A DNA stretch of 64,000 nt, from contig NZ_JAFHKL010000014.1 in the NCBI RefSeq assembly GCF_016937655.1, forward strand, positions 1-64,000, read 5' to 3'. A program made the position numbers and the translations under genes. Within the stretch, counting starts at the first letter, position 1; each line of letters begins with the position of its first letter. Origin of the DNA: Chromobacterium alkanivorans. Its GTDB lineage: Bacteria; Pseudomonadota; Gammaproteobacteria; Burkholderiales; Chromobacteriaceae. Shown piece by piece: positions 42,857 to 51,268 of the stretch. Below the pieces are notes generated by a model. That model was given only the letters and a program-made list of their open reading frames with translations, was not told the origin of the DNA and did not search any database.

Positions 42857-43062
42857 GCTCAAATGCTTGTGGTTAATGAATTTTAACAAGTTGAGAGTGA
42901 AACTTAGCTTGAGCGTTTCAGTCTGATTGCCTGAAGTCTGATGTTGTTTTTTTGACACTACTGTTGTTTAATGACCACAAGTTTGCATGGCTAGTTGCAA
43001 ATGTGAAACACAACAACTAGTATTCGCTCACTTCCTAAGTAAACAAGAAGGATAGCCACATC

Positions 43063-44154
43063 ATGAAAAAAAGTCTGATCGCTTTGATGGTTGCCACCCT
43101 GCCGGCAGCCGCTTTCGCCGACGTAACCGTGTTCGGTACCATCAAGGGCGGCGTTGAATACGTCGACAGCAGCAAGGGCACCAAGCAAACCAATATCGAC
43201 GACCTGGGTTCCCGTATTGGTTTCAAAGGCAATGAAGATCTGGGCAACGGTCTGAAGGCCATCTGGCAAGTTGAAACCGGCTTCGGCATCGACGGCCAGA
43301 GCCGCACCGGCGAAAGCAGCGGTACTTTCGCTAGCCGCGAATCCTTCGTTGGTCTGTCCTCCAACTTCGGTACCTTCCGCCTGGGTCACCTGGCCAACTA
43401 CGGCGAGTCCGACATGGCTCAGGTTAACCCGTGGGAAAGCAGCAGCAACGCGCTGCAACTGAACGCCTTCACCCGCGGCGACGGCTATGTTAAGAACGCC
43501 GTGCGTTTCGACACCCCGGAATTCGCTGGCTTCCAAGCCGCCTTCCTGTACGGCACCAAGGAAGACAAGCGTGGTTTCATCGTTGATCCCACCAACCCGA
43601 ACGTTGCTCAAAACACCGATCGCGAAACCTACAACCTGGGCCTGTCCTACGAGAACAGCGGCTTCTTCGGCAAGTACCAGTACATCCACGAAAGCCCGAT
43701 CGTTGCCGGCCTGAACCTGAGCAGCAAGGCCAACAACAAGCACCGCATCGAAGCCGGCTATAACGCCAACAACATCTTCGTGGCGCTGGGCTATCGCAAT
43801 GACAAGGGCGACGCCACCGTGACCCCGCAGTACTTCCTGGCTGATGCTGCCCTGGGTACTGATGGCCGCAAGTACGAATCGCAAGAGTACGCGCTGACCG
43901 CCGGCTACCAGATCGGCGCCTTCATGCCTAAGTTCACCTACGCCCAAGCTCGCGACATGAAGATTGACGGCGTGAAGAAAGACGACAGCGGCTACAAGCA
44001 GTTCCTGCTGGGCGTTGACTACAGCCTGTCCAAGCGCACCACCGTTGGCGCTCAGTACGGCGAAATCAAGGCTGACAGCGCTTACCTGAAGAGCAATGGT
44101 CAGTCCACCGACAAGATCAAGGCCTTCGGTCTGAACGTCGTACACAAGTTCTAA
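43063..44154 (+). CDS. General outer-membrane porin (Neisseria/Burkholderia type)
   Basis: A 363-residue trimeric beta-barrel porin (Gram-negative porin, porin_4 type). A signal peptide is cleaved after residue 19, and the mature protein starts DVTVFGTIKGGVEYVDSSKG. LGSRIGFKGNEDLGNGLKAIWQVETGF is the strand-turn region shared by these porins, and the chain ends with Phe (VVHKF), the signal for outer-membrane insertion. Codon use is more biased than in its neighbours, as expected of an abundant protein. It follows an OmpR/EnvZ-type operon on the same strand, which may regulate it. Confidence 0.95.
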   Translation: MKKSLIALMVATLPAAAFADVTVFGTIKGGVEYVDSSKGTKQTNIDDLGSRIGFKGNEDLGNGLKAIWQVETGFGIDGQSRTGESSGTFASRESFVGLSSNFGTFRLGHLANYGESDMAQVNPWESSSNALQLNAFTRGDGYVKNAVRFDTPEFAGFQAAFLYGTKEDKRGFIVDPTNPNVAQNTDRETYNLGLSYENSGFFGKYQYIHESPIVAGLNLSSKANNKHRIEAGYNANNIFVALGYRNDKGDATVTPQYFLADAALGTDGRKYESQEYALTAGYQIGAFMPKFTYAQARDMKIDGVKKDDSGYKQFLLGVDYSLSKRTTVGAQYGEIKADSAYLKSNGQSTDKIKAFGLNVVHKF

Positions 44155-44192
44155 GCGTTACGGGCTAGACGTAAAGCTGCGAACAGTTTTGG

Positions 44193-44224
44193 ATGCCGCC
44201 CCTGGCAACAGGGGCGGCATTTTT
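44193..44224 (+). terminator. Porin terminator
   Basis: A perfect 12-base stem (ATGCCGCCCCTG/CAGGGGCGGCAT) with a GCAA tetraloop, followed by TTTTC. Confidence 0.95.
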
Positions 44225-44245
44225 CATGTCCGGCGCGCGGCATGG

Positions 44246-45142
44246 CTAGGCGTAGGCGGCGACGAGGTCGGAGGCGAAAGCCTGCAGCGTAGGGTTGGGC
44301 CGAGCGCGCTTGCGGGTGAGCAGATGGAACTCGGCCAGATAACGCCAGCGCCGCGGATCCAGCGCTCGCAACAAGTCACGCTCCGCCAGCGGCGCGGCAT
44401 AGTGTTCCGGCAAAAAGCCCAGATGTCGGCCGGACAGAATCAGGGCGGCGATCGCCTCCATATTGTCGGCGCGGGCGCTGATGCGCCAATCCGCCGCCGG
44501 CAGCCCGGTATCCGGCAGCGGATAGCTGCGCCAGGCCCAGTCGTGGGCGGCCAGCTCGGCGGGGCCGAGCGCTCCGGCCTGGGGGAACAGCGCATGGTCT
44601 TGGCCGCAGTAGGCCAGTTGCCGTTCGACGAATAGCGGCTGGTAATCCAGCTGCGGCGCGCGCTGCCAGCAATAGCCTATGCCCAGATGAATGCCGCCCG
44701 ACAGCAAGGCCTCCTCCAGGCCGCCCGGCGGCAGCATGGACAGAATCAATTCCACCGCTTGCGGCCGCGCGCGAAAGCGCCGGATCGCCGTCGACAGCCG
44801 CGCGTTGGCGCCCAGCGCGGTATGGCCGATCACGCCGATGCGCAATTGCCCGACCAATTGCCGGTCCAGCTGTCGGGCTTCCTGGCAGAACATTTCAATC
44901 GACTCCAGCAGTTGCCGGCTGGCGGCCAGCAGACGTTCGCCCTTGGCCGTCAGCGCGAATCCGCCGCGGCCGCGCTCGCACAGTCGATAGCCGAGCCGGG
45001 TTTCCAGCGCCGCCAGCTGATTGCTGATGGTGGATTGGCTGGTGTTCAGCGCGCCTTGCGCGGCGGAGACGCCGCCGGCTTCGACCACGGCTTGGAACAC
45101 TCGGATCAGCCGCAAATCCATATCGCTCAAGGTATTGATCAT
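44246..45142 (-). CDS. LysR-family regulator divergent from the agmatinase gene
   Basis: A 298-residue LysR regulator. The N-terminal HTH (DMDLRLIRVFQAVVEAGGVSAAQGALNTSQSTISNQLAALETRLG) is clear, and the effector domain follows to the C-terminus. It is transcribed away from an agmatinase-family gene 299 bases distant, the usual arrangement for a dedicated regulator such as GbuR. A transposable repeat now lies in the divergent gap. The inducer is not evident; a guanidino compound is likely. Confidence 0.85.
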   Translation of the reverse strand: MINTLSDMDLRLIRVFQAVVEAGGVSAAQGALNTSQSTISNQLAALETRLGYRLCERGRGGFALTAKGERLLAASRQLLESIEMFCQEARQLDRQLVGQLRIGVIGHTALGANARLSTAIRRFRARPQAVELILSMLPPGGLEEALLSGGIHLGIGYCWQRAPQLDYQPLFVERQLAYCGQDHALFPQAGALGPAELAAHDWAWRSYPLPDTGLPAADWRISARADNMEAIAALILSGRHLGFLPEHYAAPLAERDLLRALDPRRWRYLAEFHLLTRKRARPNPTLQAFASDLVAAYA

Positions 45143-45277
45143 GGGCCTCCGCGCCGGTAGGCGCTATGCGTGGAAACAGGCTGATTAATACATTCATTTT
45201 CATTCATGTAAACCGTGGCGCTTGATGATGTTAGCCGGGGCGGCGGCCGCATAGACTGCTTCGACCCGATCAACTAA

Positions 45278-45421
45278 AAACCTGCTTACGATCTGCTGCG
45301 CGTCGTGACACGTGGCGCGGCGGGTACAGCTTAGAAACGCTCATGTACTACGAGTCCATTCCGCTTTCTCAGCCGTTTTCGCCTTGTCTCGCCTTGGCTC
45401 GCGAGATCGTAAACAGGCATC
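45278..45421. mobile_element. MITE-like element, subfamily 1 (copy C, inverted)
   Basis: A 144-base element flanked by TAA at 45275-45277 and 45422-45424. Its ends are inverted repeats (AAACCTGCTTACGATCT and the complement of AGATCGTAAACAGGCATC). Its reverse complement matches the copies at 56181 and 57849 throughout most of their length. It ends 10 bases before the AGGAGG ribosome site of the agmatinase gene and sits between that gene and its divergent LysR regulator. Confidence 0.85.
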
Positions 45422-45441
45422 TAAAGGATGCAGGAGGCCCT

Positions 45442-46392
45442 ATGTCCGCCACTTTGCTCAACCAGCCGCTGAGCGGCAACGCGATGCCGCGTTTCGGCGG
45501 CGTCGCCAGCATGATGCGCTTGCCGCTGCGCGACAGCGCCGCCGGTCTGGACGCCGCCTTCATCGGCCTGCCGCTGGATATCGGCACTTCCAACCGCAGC
45601 GGCGCCCGCTTCGGGCCGCGTGAAATCCGCAGCCAATCGGCGTTGCTGCGTCCATACAATCTGGGCAGCGGCGCGGCGCCGTTCGAACGGCTGCAAGTGG
45701 CGGACCTCGGCGATGTCGCCACCAATCCCTATAGCCTGACGGACAGCGTGGCGCGGATCGAGGCCGCCTACGAGCAGGCCTTGCTGCACCCGGTGCGTCT
45801 GCTGGGCATAGGCGGCGACCACACCGTCACCTTGCCGGCGCTGCGCGCGCTGGCGCGCAAGCACGGTCCGTTGGGCTTGGTGCACGTGGACGCCCACGCC
45901 GACGTCAACGACGAGATGTTCGGCGAGAGGATCGCGCACGGCACCACCTTTCGCCGCGCCTGGGAGGAGGGTTTGCTGGCCGAGGGGAGGGTGGTTCAGA
46001 TCGGCCTGCGCGGCAGCGGCTATTCGGCGGCGGACTTCGACTGGTCGCGGCAGCGCGGTTTCAGGGTGGTGACGGCGGAGCAGTGCTGGCATCGCTCGCT
46101 GGCGCCGTTGATGGCCGAGGTGCGCGCGCAGATGGGGGCGGCGCCGGCGTATCTGAGCTTCGATATCGACGGCATCGATCCGGCGTTCGCGCCCGGCACC
46201 GGCACGCCGGAAGTGGGCGGCCTGAGTTCGATGCAGGCGCTGGAAATCGTGCGCGGCTGCCGGGGGCTGGACCTGGTCGGCGGCGATCTGGTCGAGGTGT
46301 CGCCGCCGTATGACGGCAGCGGCAACACCGCCTTGCTGGGCGCCAATCTATTGTTCGAGATGTTGTGCGTCTTGCCCGCGCCGGCGCGTTAG
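45442..46392 (+). CDS. speB: Agmatinase-family ureohydrolase
   Basis: A 316-residue arginase/agmatinase family enzyme using two manganese ions. Metal-binding motifs GIGGDHTVTLP, VHVDAHADVND and SFDIDGIDPAFAPGTGTPEVGG are complete. It releases urea from agmatine or from guanidinobutyrate/guanidinopropionate; the opening MPRFGGVASMMRLP and the LysR neighbour also fit GbuA/GpuA-type enzymes. The ATG at 45442 has AGGAGG at 45432-45437. An upstream in-frame ATG at 45343 lies inside the mobile repeat, and its product (MYYESIPLSQPFSPCLALAR) is repeat-encoded, so that start is rejected. Confidence 0.88.
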   Translation: MSATLLNQPLSGNAMPRFGGVASMMRLPLRDSAAGLDAAFIGLPLDIGTSNRSGARFGPREIRSQSALLRPYNLGSGAAPFERLQVADLGDVATNPYSLTDSVARIEAAYEQALLHPVRLLGIGGDHTVTLPALRALARKHGPLGLVHVDAHADVNDEMFGERIAHGTTFRRAWEEGLLAEGRVVQIGLRGSGYSAADFDWSRQRGFRVVTAEQCWHRSLAPLMAEVRAQMGAAPAYLSFDIDGIDPAFAPGTGTPEVGGLSSMQALEIVRGCRGLDLVGGDLVEVSPPYDGSGNTALLGANLLFEMLCVLPAPAR

Positions 46393-46485
46393 CCGGCGCG
46401 GACGGTTGCAAGAGCGTGGGCGCGGGCGGTCTGGGCGCAGACGCGCCGGCTTGCTTCCGTTTGCAGCCGCGTCCGGCGCGGCCGT

Positions 46486-46791
46486 TCAGGCCAGCAGCTT
46501 GGCCACCGCGCTGATCGCCTTGGCGGTCAGCTTGATGGCGTCGCCCACGCGTTGCAGCTGCCGTCCGGCGTGTTCGGCAGCATCCGTCGCCGCCTGCAGC
46601 GCGGCGACGGCGTGTTGAAAGTCTTCGGTGTCGGCGTTCAAGTCCCGCGCGATCAGCGCCAGGGTCTGATTGGCCAATTCATCCTGCTGCGCCAGCAGGG
46701 CTCGGCTGTCCGCGCCCAGGCTGGCGACCGCCAGATTGTTGATGCGGGATGCCAGGCCGCTGGCAAGCTCGGTCACTCGGTGGCTGTCCAT
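46486..46791 (-). CDS. Small helical protein of unknown function
   Basis: A 101-residue protein without signal peptide or membrane segment. The composition (Ala/Leu-rich, heptad-like: NQTLALIARDLNADTEDFQHAVAALQAATDAAEHAGRQL by segments) suggests a long helical or coiled-coil fold. It starts 12 bases after the stop of a lipoprotein gene, so the two genes form an operon. No family was recognised. Confidence 0.7.
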   Translation of the reverse strand: MDSHRVTELASGLASRINNLAVASLGADSRALLAQQDELANQTLALIARDLNADTEDFQHAVAALQAATDAAEHAGRQLQRVGDAIKLTAKAISAVAKLLA

Positions 46792-46803
46792 ATGCTGCCT
46801 CCT

Positions 46804-47673
46804 TTATTGGGCGGGCAGATCGCGATAAAAATTGCGCAGCCGCCTGGCTTCGGCGGCGAAGTCGCGCAGCGCTTGCAGTTTGGATTGAGGCGCGTCCAGG
46901 CTTTGCAGCAACTGGCGGTTGGTGTCGGGGAAGGCCTGAATCGCTTTGTCGCTGGCCTGCAGCGCGGCTTCGATCTGTTCGAATTCGCGCAGCCGGTCGG
47001 CGATGGCGAGGTCGAACTGATAGCGCTCCCAGCTGCCGTAGCGCGGCCGGCTGAAGTTGGCGTGGCGCAGCAGGCTGTCCCTGAGCACGCTCAGGTAGCC
47101 GGGCAGCGCGCTCAAGGCGCGGTGGCTGCTGGCGGCCAGCAATTCCAGCCCGGGCTGGGCGGTGGCCATGGTGTTGCGCAGCGCGTTCTTGCGTTGCGCC
47201 GTCGTGAGTTGGCGGCCCAGCGCGTCGGCAGCGGTGGCCAGAATCTTGGCGGCGGTTTCGTCGCCGCCGCGCAGTTTCAGGTCCTGGACGCTGTCGGACA
47301 AGTCCTGGGCGGCGGCGTCGACCCGGGCTTCGGCCTCGCGGTCGCCGGCCAGGCTGCGCAGGGCCCGGGCGTATTTTTCCAGCGCGTCCAGCGTGGCTTG
47401 CAGCTGTCCCAGCGCGGGGCCGAGATCGTAGCTGGCGCCGTTGCCGGCTTGAGGCCTGAAGGTGTCCGCGCGCAAGGGGGCGTTGGGCGCGGTGAGCACC
47501 GCGTTGAGGCGGGTGTTCTGCTGGATGCGCGCCAAGGTGCCGGCGGAGCTTTGCGTGACGCTGCGGGCGGCGTCGTCGAAATCGGCGAACGGTTTGTCCG
47601 GGGCGTTGTTGGCGCAGGCGGCCAGCAACAGCGGCAGCAAGGGCAGCAGGCGAAAGGCGGGACTGACGGACAT
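46804..47673 (-). CDS. Lipoprotein of unknown function
   Basis: A 289-residue lipoprotein with a type II signal peptide (LLPLLPLLLAACANN, lipid Cys near 20). The mature protein is mostly helical with many Ala, Leu and Gln, and contains a long heptad-like region (LGPALGQLQATLDALEKYARALRSLAG). Asp is not at the +2 position (CAN), so outer-membrane sorting is expected. It is the first gene of a two-gene unit with the small helical protein. No known domain was recognised. Confidence 0.75.
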   Translation of the reverse strand: MSVSPAFRLLPLLPLLLAACANNAPDKPFADFDDAARSVTQSSAGTLARIQQNTRLNAVLTAPNAPLRADTFRPQAGNGASYDLGPALGQLQATLDALEKYARALRSLAGDREAEARVDAAAQDLSDSVQDLKLRGGDETAAKILATAADALGRQLTTAQRKNALRNTMATAQPGLELLAASSHRALSALPGYLSVLRDSLLRHANFSRPRYGSWERYQFDLAIADRLREFEQIEAALQASDKAIQAFPDTNRQLLQSLDAPQSKLQALRDFAAEARRLRNFYRDLPAQ

Positions 47674-47813
47674 GGCGCGGCTCCATCGGCAGGCGGGCGC
47701 TGGCGCGACCGCGCGGTTTGCGGGATGAAACTTGCGCGGACGCTATGGCGGGCGCATGTCGTAGTATAGACGCTCCGTCGTCGTTGCGAGCCTGTACCAA
47801 AGACAGGGCAATG

Positions 47814-47836
47814 AAAAAGGGAGCCCTGGGGCTCCC
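47814..47836 (-). terminator. lipA terminator
   Basis: GGGAGCCC (47819-47826) pairs with GGGCTCCC (47829-47836). On the minus strand five T follow (47818-47814). Confidence 0.9.
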
Positions 47837-47859
47837 TTGCGTCTGGGCGGCTTGGCCGT

Positions 47860-48807
47860 TTACACGCCGGCCTCGTGCGCCTGCACGTCGGCGTGGTAGC
47901 TGGAGCGCACCATCGCGCCCACGGCGGCGTGGACGAAGCCCATTTCATAGGCTTTTTTCTCGAACATCTTGAACACGTCCGGGTGCACGTAGCGCAGCAC
48001 CGGCAAGTGGCCGTCGGACGGCTGCAGGTACTGGCCTATGGTCAGCATGTCCACATTGTGGGCGCGCAGGTCGCGCATCACTTCCAGGATTTCCTCGTCG
48101 GTTTCGCCCAGGCCCACCATCAGGCCGGACTTGGTGCGAACCTCGGGGTTCTTGGCCTTGTAATCCTTCAGCAATTGCAGCGAGTGCGCGTAATCCGAGC
48201 CCGGGCGCGCCTGCTTGTACAGCCGCGGCACGGTTTCCAGATTGTGGTTCATCACATCCGGCGGCGTCTGGCTCAGGATGTCGACGGCCACGTCCAGGCG
48301 GCCGCGGAAGTCCGGCACCAGGGTCTCGATCTGGGTGTTGGGCGACATTTCGCGCACCGAGTTGATGCAGTCGGCGAAGTGTTGGGCGCCGCCGTCGCGC
48401 AAGTCGTCGCGGTCCACCGAGGTGACCACCACGTATTTCAGTTTCATCGCGGCGACGCTCTCCGCCAGGTGGCGCGGCTCGTCCGGGTCCAGCGGGTTGG
48501 GGCGGCCGTGGCCCACGTCGCAGAACGGGCAGCGACGGGTGCAGATGTCGCCCATGATCATGAAGGTGGCGGTGCCCTTGCTGAAACATTCGCCGATGTT
48601 CGGGCAGGTGGCTTCCTCACAGACGGTGTGCAGCTTTTGCTCGCGCAGGATCTGCTTGATCTCGTGGAAGCGCTGGCCGTTGGGCAGCTTGGCGCGGATC
48701 CATTCCGGTTTTTTCAGCTTTTCGTCCAGCGGGACGATCTTGATGGGGATGCGGGCGGTTTTGGCCGCGCCCTTGTGTTTGACCCCAGCCTGGTTTTCCG
48801 GCTTCAT
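47860..48807 (-). CDS. lipA: Lipoyl synthase
   Basis: Radical SAM enzyme that inserts two sulfurs into octanoyl groups on lipoate-dependent enzymes. The 315-residue protein has the auxiliary-cluster cysteines C63, C68 and C74 ([12 protein letters not shown]) and the radical SAM cluster C89, C93 and C96 (CTRRCPFC). The C-terminal Ser ligand (RSSYHA) is also present. The ATG at 48807 overlaps the lipB stop by four bases. A longer open frame upstream belongs to lipB in another frame. Confidence 0.97.
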   Translation of the reverse strand: MKPENQAGVKHKGAAKTARIPIKIVPLDEKLKKPEWIRAKLPNGQRFHEIKQILREQKLHTVCEEATCPNIGECFSKGTATFMIMGDICTRRCPFCDVGHGRPNPLDPDEPRHLAESVAAMKLKYVVVTSVDRDDLRDGGAQHFADCINSVREMSPNTQIETLVPDFRGRLDVAVDILSQTPPDVMNHNLETVPRLYKQARPGSDYAHSLQLLKDYKAKNPEVRTKSGLMVGLGETDEEILEVMRDLRAHNVDMLTIGQYLQPSDGHLPVLRYVHPDVFKMFEKKAYEMGFVHAAVGAMVRSSYHADVQAHEAGV

Positions 48808-49427
48808 GTCAGTTCCTCGGTGCTGTTCAGGAGGCGCTCCAGATGCGGCAGCAGCGTATCGGCGGCGGCGGCAAGGCTCAGCTCCACTCCCAGTTGTTTC
48901 AGATCGGTCACCTTGAGGTTGGCGTAACCGCAAGGATTGATGGAATCGAACGGTGCCAGGTCCATGTCCACATTGAAGCTGAGGCCATGGTAGACCGCGT
49001 GGTTCTTGATGCGCAGGCCCAGCGAGGCGATCTTGGCGCCGGCGACGTATACGCCGGGAGCGTCCACATCGCCGTTGCCGTGGATGCCCAGTTCCGCCAG
49101 CGCGTCTATCACCGCCTGTTCGATGCGGCGCACCAGCTCGCGCACGCCTATGCCCATGCGCTTGAAGTCCACCAGCAGGTAAACCACCAACTGGCCGGGG
49201 CCGTGATAGGTGATCTGGCCGCCGCGGTCGGTTTTCACCACCGGGATGGCGGTGGCGTGCAGCAGGTGCTCCGGCTTGCCGGCCAGGCCCTGGGTGTAGA
49301 CGGGCGGGTGTTCGACCACCCACAGTTCATCGGGGGTGTCGGCGTTGCGGGCGTCGGTGAACGCCTGCATGGCGCGCCAGGTGGGTTCGTAATCCACCCG
49401 GCCCAGATGTTTGACGATGCGCGGCAC
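48804..49427 (-). CDS. lipB: Octanoyltransferase
   Basis: Transfers octanoate from acyl carrier protein to lipoyl domains, the step before LipA. It has 207 residues. Conserved parts are [46 protein letters not shown] and the catalytic Lys/Cys region [11 protein letters not shown] and [16 protein letters not shown]. It is followed by lipA with an overlap and preceded by ybeD with a 16-base gap. Confidence 0.95.
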   Translation of the reverse strand: MPRIVKHLGRVDYEPTWRAMQAFTDARNADTPDELWVVEHPPVYTQGLAGKPEHLLHATAIPVVKTDRGGQITYHGPGQLVVYLLVDFKRMGIGVRELVRRIEQAVIDALAELGIHGNGDVDAPGVYVAGAKIASLGLRIKNHAVYHGLSFNVDMDLAPFDSINPCGYANLKVTDLKQLGVELSLAAAADTLLPHLERLLNSTEELT

Positions 49428-49443
49428 GGCAATCTCCTGGCGC

Positions 49444-49710
49444 TTAGAGCACCATTTTGACCATCGGATGGCCGGTCAGCGACAGATAGATGTTGTCCAG
49501 CTGTTGACGCGAAGTGGCGGTGACGGTGACGGTCAGCGCGTAGAAGCGGCCGTTGGAGCTTTCGCGCAGCGTTACGTCGTGGTCGGCCAGGTCCGGCGCG
49601 TTGACGCGCACGACCTCGGTGATGGTGAGGACGAAATCCTCATGACGCTCGCCCATCACCTTGATGGGAAAGCGACAGGGGAATTCCATGAGTTCCTGTT
49701 TTTCAGACAT
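49444..49710 (-). CDS. ybeD: DUF493 family protein (YbeD)
   Basis: An 88-residue cytoplasmic protein of the YbeD family. The family is ACT-like in fold: [27 protein letters not shown] followed by [38 protein letters not shown]. Its biochemical role is unknown, but it is regularly found next to lipB, as here. The ATG at 49710 is preferred to a TTG two codons upstream. Confidence 0.92.
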   Translation of the reverse strand: MSEKQELMEFPCRFPIKVMGERHEDFVLTITEVVRVNAPDLADHDVTLRESSNGRFYALTVTVTATSRQQLDNIYLSLTGHPMVKMVL

Positions 49711-49847
49711 ATTCAATCAAATCCGCAAAGACGCCGCGCCCGAAACGGGCAAAGGCGCAGCGGCCAGTTGTACTGCAAACCGGGCCATCCGCGCCAATAC
49801 ATTTTACGGTCGTCTTTATTACTAAAACGTCACATCATAATACAGTC

Positions 49848-49895
49848 GCGGCGTCCGGGCGATGCCCGGCGCCGCGATCAACGGCGGACGCCGTT
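49848..49895 (-). terminator. Hairpins after the carboxypeptidase gene
   Basis: GCGGCG-T-CCGGGC (49848-49860) pairs with GCCCGGCGCCGC (49864-49875), and ACGGCG/CGCCGT forms a second stem next to the stop codon. There is no T-run; the role as transcript end is uncertain. Confidence 0.4.
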
Positions 49896-51040
49896 TATTT
49901 CCAGCCCAGCATCAGCTTGATGCTGTCCCACAGCCGGCTGAAGAAGCCGCCTTCTTCCACGGCCTTCAAGGCCACCACTGGGCGCTCGAACAGCGGCTTG
50001 CCGTCCAGCGACACCACCAGCTTGCCCACCACCTGGCCGGCTTTGACCGGGGCGATCAGCGGCTGCATCGTGGTCAGATCGGCCTTGAGCTTGGCGGCCT
50101 GGCCCTTGGCCACGGTGGCGTAGACGTCGCCGGCGAAGCCGACGGCCACGGTTTTGGCCGCGCCCTTGTAGATCGGCAGCTCGGACACCGGCTTGGCTCC
50201 GCTATACAGTTTGGGCGTATCGTAAAACTGCAAGCCGTAGTTGAGCAGCTTGGAGCTTTCCACCGCGCGCGCTTCCGGGCTGGCGGTGCCCACCACCACC
50301 GAAATCACGCGACGACCGTCGCGATGGCTGGTGGTGATCATATTGTAGCCGGCGCTGTCGGTGTAGCCGGTCTTCATGCCGTCGACGTTGGGGTCGCGGT
50401 AGAGCAGCAGGTTGCGGTTGGGCTGCTTGATGTTGTTGTAGGTGAAGGACTTGATCGAGTAGATCGGGTAGAACTCCGGGAAGTCGCGGATCAGCGCGCC
50501 GGCCAGGATGCCCAGATCATGCACGGTGGTGTAGTGCTCCGGATTGGGCAGGCCGGTGGCGTTGCGGAACTGGGTGTTCTTCATGCCCAGTTTCTGCGCC
50601 TGCTGGGTCATCACCTGGGCGAACACTTCCTCGCTGCCGGCGATGGCTTCGGCCAACGTCACGCAGGCGTCGTTGCCGGACTGCACGATCATGCCCTTGA
50701 TCAGGTCGTCGACCTTGGCCGGCACCTTGGGGTCCAGGAACATGCGTGAGCCTTCGGTCTTCCAGCCCTTTTGCGACACCGTCAGCGTCTGCTCCAGGGT
50801 CAGCCGCTTTTCCTTCAGCGCCTTGAAGGTCAGGTAGGCGGTCATCAGCTTGGTCAGCGAGGCCGGCTCCACGCGGGAGTCCGGGTCGCGCTCGGCCAGC
50901 ACTTGCCCGCTGTTGAAGTCGGTCAGGTAATAGGCCTTGCCGGCGATCTCGGGCGCGGGCGGCAGGAAGGCGGCGGAGGCGAAAGAGACGGACGGCAGCG
51001 CGATCGCCGCTGCCGTGAGAATGCTGGTGAATGTTTTCAT
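49895..51040 (-). CDS. D-alanyl-D-alanine carboxypeptidase (PBP5/6 type)
   Basis: A 381-residue penicillin-binding protein that trims the terminal D-Ala from peptidoglycan stem peptides. It has a signal peptide ending near residue 20-23 (PSVSFASA), the catalytic SLTK motif in PASLTKLMTAYL, SGN in VQSGNDACVTLAE and KTGYT in DGMKTGYTDSAGYN. The C-terminal PBP5_C domain and an amphipathic tail (SRLWDSIKLMLGWK) that holds it on the inner membrane follow. The gene could be named dacA or dacC. The ATG at 51040 opens the signal peptide. Confidence 0.92.
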   Translation of the reverse strand: MKTFTSILTAAAIALPSVSFASAAFLPPAPEIAGKAYYLTDFNSGQVLAERDPDSRVEPASLTKLMTAYLTFKALKEKRLTLEQTLTVSQKGWKTEGSRMFLDPKVPAKVDDLIKGMIVQSGNDACVTLAEAIAGSEEVFAQVMTQQAQKLGMKNTQFRNATGLPNPEHYTTVHDLGILAGALIRDFPEFYPIYSIKSFTYNNIKQPNRNLLLYRDPNVDGMKTGYTDSAGYNMITTSHRDGRRVISVVVGTASPEARAVESSKLLNYGLQFYDTPKLYSGAKPVSELPIYKGAAKTVAVGFAGDVYATVAKGQAAKLKADLTTMQPLIAPVKAGQVVGKLVVSLDGKPLFERPVVALKAVEEGGFFSRLWDSIKLMLGWK

Positions 51041-51268
51041 CGTTCCTATGGGCAACGCTGGGGGTTGAGGTCCAAATAGTAGCCGTTGATTATACACGCG
51101 GATTGCCGTCCGGTTGCCGCGAAGTGGCGATTTTCTGCGGGCGGGGCGGGCGGAGCCATAGCGATACCGCAATGCAACAATCCAATATTATCAAGGCTTC
51201 CCGTATGGTTGGAGTTCCTGCTACTCTGGCAGTTCAAGGAAAATAATGATCGGGACAAAGGCTTTGCC

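Larger units (their letters stand above)
42611..43062. other. Porin upstream region
   Basis: Low-GC gap of about 450 bases. Apart from the repeats and orphan terminator it holds an unresolved porin promoter area between 42860 and 43040 (TTGACA at about 42951-42956 without a clear -10) and a ribosome site AAGAAGGA before the porin ATG. No small gene was seen. Confidence 0.55.

Noticed and set aside
45343-45441. Upstream start adding 33 residues to the agmatinase
   Set aside because: The extra residues are encoded by the mobile repeat, and AGGAGG at 45432-45437 points to the ATG at 45442.
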